A stretch of DNA of 64,000 bases from Nocardia sp. GTDB taxonomy: Bacteria; Actinomycetota; Actinomycetes; Mycobacteriales; Mycobacteriaceae. A program made the translations under genes and the position numbers. The first letter of the stretch is position 1; each line of letters opens with the position of its first letter. The stretch is taken from contig JACIXH010000002.1 in NCBI GenBank assembly GCA_014360565.1, positions 1 through 64,000 of the forward strand, read 5' to 3'. Shown here piece after piece: positions 1 to 9,100 of the stretch. The notes below the pieces were generated by a model, which searched no databases, was not told the DNA's origin, and saw only the letters and a program-made list of their open reading frames with translations.

Positions 1-299
1 GACGGGCATCTCGAACTGATTAGCCGCTCATGTTCGATTGTCCACCGAAGATCCGACCGCCTGCCACCGGACAGTGTCGCGTACACACTGATAGGTACCG
101 ACGACGGCTGGAGACCAGGTGACGCGGACCCCAACGGCTGTGGACGAGCGGCGCGCTAGCAGAGGAGGGTTGGGGCGAATTCTTGGGGTTCTCTTGTCGA
201 TTGTCGACGGCGCGTGAATACTGACCCCCGCGTGGCATCTGAAATCTGACCCCCTTGGTCGGTCACCCTGACTCAAACCGAGCCAGGGAGGACGAAGGG

Positions 300-1544
300 A
301 TGCTAGCCGTGGAAGATTGGGCTGAGATTCGTCGTTTGCACCGGTCAGAGGGTGTTCCGATCAAAGCGATCGCCCGGCTGATGGGCGTTTCCCGCAACAC
401 CGTGCGCGCCGCCCTGGCCTCGGACAGGCCACCGAAATACCAGCGACCCGCCAAAGGCTCGATCGTCGACATGGTTGAGCCGCAGATCCGCGAGTTGCTC
501 AAGGTCTATCCCACGATGCCCGCGACGGTGATCGCCGAGAGGATCGGCTGGACCCGCTCGATCCGGGTGCTGTCGAACCGGGTCGCTGATCTGCGCCCGG
601 CGTATTTGCCTCCGGACCCGGCGTCGCGGACCGCCTATGTCGCCGGTGAGATCGCCCAGTGTGATTTCTGGTTCCCGCCGATCGAGTTGCCTGTCGGGTT
701 CGGGCAGGTCCGCGGCCCGAAACAGCTACCGGTGTTGACGATGGTGGCGGGCTATTCACGCTGGTTGATGGCGATGCTGATCCCGACCCGGCATGCCGAA
801 GACCTCTTCGCCGGGTGGTGGACTCATATCCACCGATTAGGTGCGGTGCCAAGGGTTTTGGTGTGGGACGGCGAGGGAGCGATCGGCCGGTGGCGCGGTG
901 GCCGCAGCGAACTGACCGCCGATTGCCAAGCGTTCCGAGGAACGTTGGGCGCGAAGGTGATCGTCTGCAAGCCAGCCGACCCCGAAGCGAAAGGCATGAT
1001 CGAACGCGCTCACGATTATCTCGAGCGGTCGTTCCTGCCGGGCCGAACATTCACCGGCCCAAACGATTTCAACGACCAGCTCGGTGAATGGCTCGGGTTG
1101 GTGAACGCTCGACCGCGGCGCGCGCTGGGATGCGCGCCGACCGACCGGATCACCGGCGACCGCCAAGCGATGCTGACGTTGCCGCCGATCGCACCGGAAA
1201 CCGGGTGGCGGCGATCAGCCCGGTTGCCGCGCGATCACTACATCAGGTTCGATTCCAACGACTACTCGGTGCACCCGTCGGTGATCGGTCGCCGCATCGA
1301 GATCGTCGCCGACCTGCACCAGGTGCGGGTGTTCTGCGAGGGCAGGGTGGTCGCCGATCACGAACGGATGTGGGCATGGCATCAAACCCTGTCCGACCCC
1401 GACCATGTCGAGGCAGCGAAGATGTTGCGGCGCAGCAGGATCGGTGTCATCCGACCGGGCGTAGAACCGCAGGTCGAACAGCGGTCTTTGACCGACTATG
1501 ACACCGCGCTGGGCATCATCGATATCGAAGGCGGGGTGGCGTGA
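300..1544 (+). CDS. istA: IS21 family transposase IstA
   Basis: N-terminal HTH (IKAIARLMGVSRNTVRAAL), DDE integrase region (AGEIAQCDFW, VLVWDGEGAIG, DPEAKGMIERAHDYLE); overlaps istB start; start chosen at ATG 300. Confidence 0.95.
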   Translation: MLAVEDWAEIRRLHRSEGVPIKAIARLMGVSRNTVRAALASDRPPKYQRPAKGSIVDMVEPQIRELLKVYPTMPATVIAERIGWTRSIRVLSNRVADLRPAYLPPDPASRTAYVAGEIAQCDFWFPPIELPVGFGQVRGPKQLPVLTMVAGYSRWLMAMLIPTRHAEDLFAGWWTHIHRLGAVPRVLVWDGEGAIGRWRGGRSELTADCQAFRGTLGAKVIVCKPADPEAKGMIERAHDYLERSFLPGRTFTGPNDFNDQLGEWLGLVNARPRRALGCAPTDRITGDRQAMLTLPPIAPETGWRRSARLPRDHYIRFDSNDYSVHPSVIGRRIEIVADLHQVRVFCEGRVVADHERMWAWHQTLSDPDHVEAAKMLRRSRIGVIRPGVEPQVEQRSLTDYDTALGIIDIEGGVA

Positions 1545-2362
1545 TGACCGCGAGAGCCCGATCCTCCACCACGAAATCCTCCACCACGACAAGAGATTTC
1601 GCTGCTGAGTTGAACTTCTTGACTCGGGCGTTGAAGGCGCCGTCGTTGCGCGAGGCCGCGCAACGGCTACCCGAACGCGCCCGCGCCGAGAACTGGACCC
1701 ACGAAGAGTTCCTCGTCGCTTGCCTGCAGCGAGAGGTCTCGGCCCGTGAGTCCCACGGCGGCGAAGGCCGGATCCGGTCGGCTCGGTTTCCTTACCGGAA
1801 GTCGTTGGAAGAGTTCGACTTCGATCACTCCCGCGGCTTGAAACGCGACGTGATCGCCCATCTGGGGACCCTGGACTTCGTCACCGCGAAGGAGAACGTG
1901 GCATTCCTGGGCCCACCAGGAACGGGGAAAACGCATTTGGCGATCGGGTTGGCGATCCGCGCGTGTCAGGCGGGGCACCGGGTCGCGTTCGCGACCGCGG
2001 CCGAGTGGGTTGCCCGTCTGGCCGAGGCCCACCACGCGGGCCGGTTGCAGGCCGAGTTGATCAAACTCGGCCGTTACCCGCTGCTCGTGGTCGACGAGGT
2101 GGGCTATATCCCGTTCGAGAACGAGGCCGCGAACCTGTTCTTCCAGCTGGTGTCCTCGCGTTACGAACGCGCCTCGCTGATCGTGACGAGCAACAAGGTC
2201 TTCGGTCGGTGGGGCGAGGTCTTCGGCGACGACGTCGTCGCCGCGGCCATGATCGACCGCCTCGTCCATCACGCCGAGGTCATCGCCCTCAAAGGTGACA
2301 GCTACCGGCTCAAGGACCGTGACCTCGGTCGCGTTCCTTCTGCCGGCACAACTGAAGACTGA
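1541..2362 (+). CDS. istB: IS21 helper ATPase IstB
   Basis: Walker A GPPGTGKTHLAIGLA, Walker B LLVVDEVGYIPF, typical IstB sequence. Confidence 0.95.
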   Translation: MMTARARSSTTKSSTTTRDFAAELNFLTRALKAPSLREAAQRLPERARAENWTHEEFLVACLQREVSARESHGGEGRIRSARFPYRKSLEEFDFDHSRGLKRDVIAHLGTLDFVTAKENVAFLGPPGTGKTHLAIGLAIRACQAGHRVAFATAAEWVARLAEAHHAGRLQAELIKLGRYPLLVVDEVGYIPFENEAANLFFQLVSSRYERASLIVTSNKVFGRWGEVFGDDVVAAAMIDRLVHHAEVIALKGDSYRLKDRDLGRVPSAGTTED

Positions 2363-2515
2363 AACCATCAACCCAGCCGACGGGGTGGTCCAGATTCATT
2401 TGCCGTCAGGTGGTCCGGATTGGCGTGCTGTTGACATTACTCGGGATGGCGCATCAGAGGGGCACACACGACGACCATCACCCCCACGTCGTCGAGCGGC
2501 TGATCGCCCAGTCTT

Positions 2516-3292
2516 TCACCGAGAATCTGCGCAGGGCAGCAGGACCTGTGCGAGGTCGTTGATATGCGTGGCGTCGGGGACGGCTCGGCGACAGGATTCC
2601 TCCAACTGCCCAGAGCAGAGGTGAATACCAGGCCAGCTGCCCGCGCGCGCCAACGCCATGTCGGACTCGATGCTGTCCCCAATCACGCCACACACCGACA
2701 AGCCGTTGCGGCGCAGCCGCTTCTGGATGAGATTCACGACGGGTGGTGAAGCCTTGGTGCTACCGATCTCGCCGGAGATGAAAACCTCGCCGAACAGATC
2801 GGTCATGCCGAGCAACGACAACTTTTCCCTCTGCAGTGACGACGACCCGTGGGTTGCCAACCAAAGCTGATGTGTGGCAGCGAGTCTGGACAGCACGTCA
2901 ACGGCTCCGCTGACCGGCACGACCGAGGAACGCCGGATCCGCGCGTACTGGACGTCGAGTTCCTCGGCGGTGATATCGGTACGGCGACCGAGACCATCGA
3001 GCGTTTCCTGCCAGACCCGCAGCCGATACCGCTGCCCTTCATCGGCGATATCGGCCCGTTCAGTACCGAAATCGGTCCACAACGCTTCCCAAGAACTGAC
3101 ACCAGTCATCGCGGGCAGTTGCCGACAATGTGTGCCCCGCCAGCATCGTCGCGCGTTCTCGAGGATCGTCGGTCCGAGAGAGGGAGCGTCGAGCAGGTCG
3201 GCGATCTGCCGCACGGCCGCATCTCGGGCAGCTACGTCGGCGATCAACGTGTCATCGAGATCAAAGATCACGACAGGCAAATCGCTGACCAC
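2516..3292 (-). CDS. HAD family hydrolase
   Basis: Motif I VIFDLDDTLIAD, motif II LATHGSSS, C-terminal GVIGDSIESDMALARAG; GTG start assumed. Confidence 0.85.
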   Translation of the reverse strand: MVSDLPVVIFDLDDTLIADVAARDAAVRQIADLLDAPSLGPTILENARRCWRGTHCRQLPAMTGVSSWEALWTDFGTERADIADEGQRYRLRVWQETLDGLGRRTDITAEELDVQYARIRRSSVVPVSGAVDVLSRLAATHQLWLATHGSSSLQREKLSLLGMTDLFGEVFISGEIGSTKASPPVVNLIQKRLRRNGLSVCGVIGDSIESDMALARAGSWPGIHLCSGQLEESCRRAVPDATHINDLAQVLLPCADSR

Positions 3293-3478
3293 TACGTTCC
3301 TCCTGCAAAAGTTGTGGCTCGGAGCAGGGCCGACTGCTGGCGGGGGCACCTACATTGTGCGCCATGCCCGTGCACCGTCGATTCACGAGCCCGCCCCCCC
3401 AGCCCACGTGGGTCGGGCGCCAGGGTGAATGAATCAGACATGACTGATGCTCTCTGGTTGTGAAGGGCAGATCGGCTC

Positions 3479-3629
3479 GAAAACTGCTCAGGCGCTGCAC
3501 GCCCTCGCCCAACGCCACCGTTCCGCGGTCGAAACTCCGTGACGCGTCTACGAGGCGGTTACCACGGACACACGGTGGTAACCGTGCCTGGCCGGACCTG
3601 TTGGTTTCCCCACGCCAGTGCATTCTGAG
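3479..3629 (+). pseudogene. Frameshifted remnant homologous to the small ORF at 16595-16810
   Basis: Encodes GGYHGHTVVTVPGRTC out of frame with an upstream RHRSAVETP stretch; near-identical DNA to 16580-16640 (minus). Confidence 0.5.
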
Positions 3630-4134
3630 ACCAGAAGTCCAGGCTCTCCGGCGATGAACACTGATCTCCGGGGAAAGGCGGCGCCGCCGTCCCGACCCAC
3701 GCGGTGCGCAGCAAGCGCGCCCCCTTTTCGTCAGGCTCTTCGAGCACCGTGGTGACCAGCGAGCAAGGCCACGGATCGCGCGAGCAGTTGAACACCGAAT
3801 ACACGTCGCGGCCCGTCCGCTGGGCGTAGACGATCCGGTCACCTGATCGGATGGGCACCAGATCCGAGGTCCCCACGATGTAGCCGGCATCGGACGTGTT
3901 CACGCGCGGCCCACCCACGATAGACATTCGGCCCAGCACCAGCGCGGTCGCCTCCAGCAAGCCAGGCGTATCAGCGAAATGGGTTGCCGCGTGCGAGCCG
4001 ACGGGGTCGTAGGTCACCGCGACACCATCGCGGGAACGGCACAGCAACCGGGGCACCGACATCGCGCTCCTCTGTGCGATCGTGCCCGGGTCTGGCTCAT
4101 CGGGATGGGCGTCGACCAGCAGCGAGTCAGACAT
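3559..4134 (-). CDS. Hypothetical protein
   Basis: Long ORF, ATGTCTGA overlap with the upstream ORF. Confidence 0.6.
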   Translation of the reverse strand: MSDSLLVDAHPDEPDPGTIAQRSAMSVPRLLCRSRDGVAVTYDPVGSHAATHFADTPGLLEATALVLGRMSIVGGPRVNTSDAGYIVGTSDLVPIRSGDRIVYAQRTGRDVYSVFNCSRDPWPCSLVTTVLEEPDEKGARLLRTAWVGTAAPPFPGDQCSSPESLDFWSQNALAWGNQQVRPGTVTTVCPW

Positions 4135-4378
4135 CGCGCTCCTCACGCTCATCGCGCTTCTTGCGGGCCTGGCGGACGTGGTAGTTCAGGAAGCCATCGA
4201 CAGCCTGGGGGGTGACGCCGACCAAGCGCGCCATCCACGACGTTCCCCTGCCCGACGCCCGCAGCTTCACTCCCGCTGCGCGCCGGCGCTCGCGAGCGGC
4301 GGCGAGCTTCTTGTCGAGTCGGACCGTCTCCGCATGCGCCGCCTTGAACTCGGCCACCAGCTCATCTTCGGACTCCAC
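4127..4378 (-). CDS. Small HTH-like protein
   Basis: 83 aa; basic with HTH-like MARLVGVTPQAVDGFLNYHVRQARKKR; translationally coupled to the 3559-4134 ORF. Confidence 0.6.
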   Translation of the reverse strand: MESEDELVAEFKAAHAETVRLDKKLAAARERRRAAGVKLRASGRGTSWMARLVGVTPQAVDGFLNYHVRQARKKRDEREERDV

Positions 4379-4518
4379 GTCATCCTCGTTTCAGGTACCC
4401 GACAGATCACCGGCCGCCGGGATCATTGGCCACAACACAGGATTCATCGTCAGCTCACGGCGCCGCGTCCGGTACGGGTTCGGGGCCTCACTGCGACGCA
4501 GCCTTCCCCACAACATAC

Positions 4519-4587
4519 TTCAAGGCAGTCTTGAAATGTCGATGTCGAGGCTATACGATCAGTTCACTGTTTCAAGACAGTCTTGAA
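4519..4587. promoter_or_regulatory. Twin palindromic operator around a putative promoter
   Basis: TTCAAGGCAGTCTTGAA (4519-4535) and perfect dyad TTCAAGAC-A-GTCTTGAA (4571-4587), 52 bp centre to centre; TTGAAA (4531) and TATACG (4552) could be -35/-10. Confidence 0.7.
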
Positions 4588-4628
4588 CTACTGGACTGGT
4601 TCACACGACTCTGACATCGGAGAACACC

Positions 4629-4838
4629 ATGACCACCACCGTCGCCTGCCTCCACTGCACCGACCGGCTCCGCCCCGCCGGACGCGGCGCGTTCCCCACC
4701 GCCCCGGTCCACGTCGGCACCGGCGACACCGCCTGCCACAACCGCCGCGACGACACCGCCGAGGCCGATCTGTGGGGCATCCAGCCCACCCTGGGCACCG
4801 ACTGGCTGTTCGAGCGCCACCCCGACTACACCTCCTGA
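4629..4838 (+). CDS. Small CxxC protein
   Basis: 69 aa, ACLHC ... ACHNR; first ORF downstream of the twin operator. Confidence 0.65.
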   Translation: MTTTVACLHCTDRLRPAGRGAFPTAPVHVGTGDTACHNRRDDTAEADLWGIQPTLGTDWLFERHPDYTS

Positions 4839-4871
4839 CCGCCGAACCCCACACAGCAGAAGGGATTCCAG

Positions 4872-5204
4872 GTGAACAACGACACCACCCTCGAAAAGGT
4901 CGGCACCGATCGACTGCGCCCCGGCGACGTCCTCGTCGACGACCGCCCGCGACTTGTGATCGACCGCCCCATCGACACCATCTCCCTGCCCACCGGCACC
5001 GTGTTCCGCACCTGCGCGCGCATCGACAACTGGAGCGAGCTGGTCGACGACGCCCGCGCGAACGACGCCGACGGAATCGTCAACAGCGCAGCGCAGTTCA
5101 TCACCCGCCGCACCGGTCACGACGACGAGCACCGCTGGACCATCCAAGGCAACGCCATGGCCACCTGGTGGCGCGAAACCACCCCCACAACGCTGCCGCG
5201 CTAG
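4872..5204 (+). CDS. Hypothetical protein
   Basis: 110 aa ORF, co-directional cluster, high GC third-position bias. Confidence 0.65.
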   Translation: MNNDTTLEKVGTDRLRPGDVLVDDRPRLVIDRPIDTISLPTGTVFRTCARIDNWSELVDDARANDADGIVNSAAQFITRRTGHDDEHRWTIQGNAMATWWRETTPTTLPR

Positions 5205-5375
5205 TTGTTTGCCTCGCGCCCGGCCAGACCGGACGCGGAACTGACCACTAGAGCCCCAACCCCACGCACCCGCCGGTGCGCCCACCGCGCTCACACCGTC
5301 CTGGCCACCCTGCCCGCACTCGGTCATAGCACCGCCCGGCACCGCGTTCCCACACCGCACCCCAAGGAGATCCGC

Positions 5376-6347
5376 ATGCCCACCATCGATATCCGCCGTC
5401 ACGGCAACGACATCCTCATCCCCTACGGCACCTTGACCCAGCTCGCCGGACACACCATCACCAACGACCATCTCGACCGGCTCGCCGACCGCGCCCTGCC
5501 GAACAGCAGCCTGCGCAACGTCCTTGGCACCGTGCTCGACTCCCTGCTCACTCCCGACGAGTTCAACCAGGTCCACGAGGAACTGGGTGACCCGTTCGCC
5601 GGGCAGGCCCCGCCCCGGGCGCCCGCTCCATGCGAGGGCCGCGACGCCGCTGTCCTGGCCGCGCTGCGCGCGATCCAGATCGAGCACGACGGCGAACCAT
5701 TCATCGTCGGCGACTCCGACGCCGCGACCGCCCGCGACCTCGCCTACCTCGATCGGCTCATCGAAGCCCTGGACCTCGGCGGCGACGAGGCACCCGCTCC
5801 CACCCCGCAGTACAACCCCGACCAGCACAATCTCTACCGAGCCCTGCTGGAGACCGCTCGAGCACACGTCGGACTCGACGTCGACGCACTCACCCAGATC
5901 CATGGGCTGGTCGCGGCCCTGACACCCGACACCGGCCAGCCCGAGTGCGACTGCCCTGCCGAAGCACGCCACCTGATCTCCCACGTCTGGGTGCCCCACC
6001 AGCAGACCTGCCCGCACGCCGAACCCCGCGTCTGGATCTGGGCGATCGGGGGCGTCCCGCGCACCGGCATCCTGGCCCGCTACGCCCAGACCTGGAAAGA
6101 ACTGCGCGCCAACGGCACCGAGGCCCTCGCCGAGCTCAGCACCGAGCTGCGGACCTGGGACGGCCACCGCGCCACCGTCACCATCAGCGAGGACCACACC
6201 AGCGCGTTCTGGGAGGACTACAAGTTCCGCGCCGACCGCGAATCCACCACCGTCCGCATCCGCGTTCCCGCCGAGGACGACGGCGACGACGGGGACGAGG
6301 ACGAGGACGAGGACGGCTTCTGGCCCGACGAGCACGACGAGCTCTGA
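5376..6347 (+). CDS. Hypothetical protein with acidic C-terminus
   Basis: ATG after AAGGAGA RBS; 323 aa; C-terminal DDGDDGDEDEDEDG. Confidence 0.75.
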   Translation: MPTIDIRRHGNDILIPYGTLTQLAGHTITNDHLDRLADRALPNSSLRNVLGTVLDSLLTPDEFNQVHEELGDPFAGQAPPRAPAPCEGRDAAVLAALRAIQIEHDGEPFIVGDSDAATARDLAYLDRLIEALDLGGDEAPAPTPQYNPDQHNLYRALLETARAHVGLDVDALTQIHGLVAALTPDTGQPECDCPAEARHLISHVWVPHQQTCPHAEPRVWIWAIGGVPRTGILARYAQTWKELRANGTEALAELSTELRTWDGHRATVTISEDHTSAFWEDYKFRADRESTTVRIRVPAEDDGDDGDEDEDEDGFWPDEHDEL

Positions 6348-6438
6348 GCACGCCGAGGACGGGCGGGGCCGAAACCTACTGCGGCCCCGCCCCTTTCACC
6401 CCCACCTACCCAACCTGACACCGCCGGAGGCCGCCGCG

Positions 6439-7461
6439 ATGCACACAGAAGCCACCTTGACCAGCGGTGATGACATGTCCCCCGTGTGGCTTGCCGCGGC
6501 GTCCGTCGCCGAGCACTCGCCGACCCCGTGGACCCGCAGCCACGACGATCTCGATCCGGCGCGGCGGATGACGTTCTATCTGGGCACCGGCCACCCCCAC
6601 CACCTCAACACCTCTGGGGTGCCACTGTTCTTGTCCGCGGCCGCGCTCGCCCGCTACCGCGGCCGGGGTGAAAGGTTCCCCATCCGGATGACCGGCGGCG
6701 CGCCGTGGGCCGGTGACAGCGGCGCCTACGCCGCCCTCATCCTCTCCGCCAACCCCAACGGGCACCCCTGGACCGCCCACCCCGACGACTACGGCGCCCT
6801 GTGGACCCGGCTCATCGACAGCATCGGACCACCCGACTTCGTCGGCATACAGGACCTGCCCTGCGAAGCACAGTGCCTGGCGCGCACCGGCGCGACCGTG
6901 GCCGAACAGTTCCCGCACGTGCCGTGGCTGCGCACCCTTCAAGGCTGGCACCCCGACGACTATGTCGACCACTACCTGATGTACCTCCAAGCCGGAGTCT
7001 CGATGACCGGGGAGACCGTCGGCATCGGCAGCGTGTGCCGCCGCGGCTCCCAGCACGCCGTCGCCGAGGTCGTCGAAACCCTCGCCCCACTCGGCATGCG
7101 ACTGCACGGCTTCGGCCTCTCCTTGGGAGCACTGCGCCTCATCGGACATCAGTTGTCCAGCAGCGACACCCAAGGGTGGTCCTATACCGCGCGCCGCCAA
7201 CACATCCGGCTACCCGGCTGCACCCACACCACCCGCCCAGACCCCGTCACCGGCACGCGCACCCCGACCGACTGCCGCAACTGCATCCGCTGGGCACGCG
7301 CCTACCGCGAACGCGCCCTCGACGCCGTCCGCCACGCAGCCGCCACCGCAGCCGCGCGCACCACCACGGCGCCGACGGTCGTCGCCAGCGACCCGGCCAC
7401 GCAATGCCGCGCCGTCGCCCGGCCGCGGCCTGGGTCCCGAGCTATCACCGCGCCGATCTGA
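6439..7461 (+). CDS. TGT-superfamily (queuine tRNA-ribosyltransferase/DpdA-like) protein
   Basis: FYLGTGHPHHL, WAGDSGAYAALIL (TGT DSGG-like motif), PDFVGIQDLPCE, VGIGSVCRRG, C-terminal Cys cluster GCTHTT...DCRNCIRW. Confidence 0.7.
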   Translation: MHTEATLTSGDDMSPVWLAAASVAEHSPTPWTRSHDDLDPARRMTFYLGTGHPHHLNTSGVPLFLSAAALARYRGRGERFPIRMTGGAPWAGDSGAYAALILSANPNGHPWTAHPDDYGALWTRLIDSIGPPDFVGIQDLPCEAQCLARTGATVAEQFPHVPWLRTLQGWHPDDYVDHYLMYLQAGVSMTGETVGIGSVCRRGSQHAVAEVVETLAPLGMRLHGFGLSLGALRLIGHQLSSSDTQGWSYTARRQHIRLPGCTHTTRPDPVTGTRTPTDCRNCIRWARAYRERALDAVRHAAATAAARTTTAPTVVASDPATQCRAVARPRPGSRAITAPI

Positions 7462-7917
7462 CCACCTGCCGACCTCGAAATCATCGACGAGAAGGGCCAA
7501 CACACCGGATGAATACACCGACGACCAGCTGATCGTCCGGACTCCCGGCGGACCGGGAACGGCCGCCGAGCTGGCCCGGCAGATCATCGATTACAACATC
7601 GGCAACGCCGTCGAACGCCTCGCCTCCTCCTGCCCCGAGGAAGACGCACGACAGCAGCAACTGAGTCGACGAAACCGCGCCGCAGCCCTGCGATCACGTC
7701 ACGGCAGTTCGGGAACCGACTCCTCGACAAGCTGATAACCGATCATCTGCAACCCTTCCGTCGTTGACAGAGCCAGCGGCGGCCCACCCGGGTCGCTCGT
7801 CGCCATCACCCACACCGAACCGAACACCCCGACGAGGCCGGCGAGGCCGAGCGCCGGGCACATGTGGCCTACCTCTACGACAACTTCCCCGACAGTCCCT
7901 TGAAAGGAAATCCTGAG

Positions 7918-8442
7918 ATGAACTACAACACCGCCGAAAACGTCCACCTCGCCGCCGATGTCGTGCTGCTGGCCGAGCACCCGACCACCGGCGCGCTGCA
8001 CGTTTTGCTGATCGAGCGCGGGAAGGACCCGTTTCAGGGTCGGTGGGCTCTGCCCGGCGGCCATGTCGATAGCCGGGAGACGTTCCAGGCTGCCGCGTTC
8101 CGCGAGCTGACCGAGGATACCGGGATCGACATCGCCCAGCTCGAGCAGGTAGGTGTGTACGACGACCCCGAGCGCGACCCGCGGGGCAGGTACATCGGGG
8201 TTGCATTCGTGGCTGTGCTCGACCACATGCCCACCCCCACCGCCGGAGACGACGCACGCACCGCCGAGTGGGTCATGGCCTCGAACGCACTTCGGCAATC
8301 TGACCGTCTCGCGTTCGATCACGCCCAGATTCTCGCCGATGCAATGGCGCAGGTCGGACATCTCACGAGGACTCGCACCACCAACATCGCGAGCGGGTCT
8401 GCCCGCGTTGGACAGCAGGTCGGCATCCAATTCCGCTTCTGA
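7918..8442 (+). CDS. Nudix hydrolase
   Basis: Nudix box GGHVDSRETFQAAAFRELTEDTGI; start after GAAAGGAAATCCTGAG. Confidence 0.92.
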   Translation: MNYNTAENVHLAADVVLLAEHPTTGALHVLLIERGKDPFQGRWALPGGHVDSRETFQAAAFRELTEDTGIDIAQLEQVGVYDDPERDPRGRYIGVAFVAVLDHMPTPTAGDDARTAEWVMASNALRQSDRLAFDHAQILADAMAQVGHLTRTRTTNIASGSARVGQQVGIQFRF

Positions 8443-8459
8443 CATACACCCACACCTAC

Positions 8460-8875
8460 ATGCCCCGCTGTCTGTCTGTGCACCGACCTGCTCGACCGCG
8501 TCGCCGAACGCGGCCTCTGGCCCGACGCCAAACGCCGCTGGTGCACTTCGGATTTCAAGCGCGGCCCCCTGCGCACCGTGCTCACCCGGCTTGTCGGCGA
8601 TCTCCGCGACGGCGGCCTGGTCGAGCGGCCCGTACGCGTGCTGTCGGTCATGGGCATGCGCGCGCAGGAATCACCCGCCCGCCGCCGACTCGGCCCCTTC
8701 AGCCACGACGGCACTGATCCGCGCCGCGCAACTGCGCCCCGAGCTCGCTGCCGACTACGCCGCGGTCGAAGCCCGCATCGGGCACCGCTTCCGCCAAGAC
8801 CTGCCGATGGCCGACATCATCGCTACCGCCGAAACCACCGCTCCCACAACAGCAATCGCGAGCTGGACGGCCTGA
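8460..8875 (+). pseudogene. Truncated phosphoadenosine phosphosulfate (PAPS) reductase-family gene
   Basis: CTDLLDRVAERGLWPDAKRRWCTSDFKRGPLRTVLTRL...VRVLSVMGMRAQESPAR, then a shifted frame ALIRAAQLRPELAADYAAVEARIGHRFRQDLPMADI; N-terminal ATP-pyrophosphatase part and a central segment missing. Confidence 0.65.
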
Positions 8876-9100
8876 CCGAACGGAGACGACCGTGACGATC
8901 TACCTCCGACCCGTACGGAAAGACGGACTGACCAGGACTCATGACACGTCCCCCGCGAATCTGATCCCGGCTCATCGTCGGGTCGCGTGCGAAGGCACTG
9001 CCCTTCGTTCTTTCCCAGCGTTGAATGTCGGTGGCTCCGAGGAGACTTCGTGTCGCAACGCCGAAACAGCTGCACCTCACTGCAACGAACGGAGGAAGTC

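Larger units (their letters stand above)
202..2436 (+). mobile_element. IS21-family insertion sequence
   Basis: istA/istB pair bounded by imperfect TIRs: left TGTCGACGGCGCGTGAATACTGACCCCC (202-229) against the reverse complement of the right end TGTCAACAGCACGCCAATCCGGACCACC (2409-2436), 20/28 identical by hand alignment; no clear target-site duplication. Confidence 0.8.

Noticed and set aside
202-2436. Target-site duplication of the IS21 element
   Set aside because: Flanks ...TCTTGTCGAT and TTACTCGGG... share no convincing direct repeat
4572-6335. 587-aa minus-strand ORF
   Set aside because: Val/Gly/Asp-rich translation antisense to good plus-strand genes; typical high-GC mirror frame
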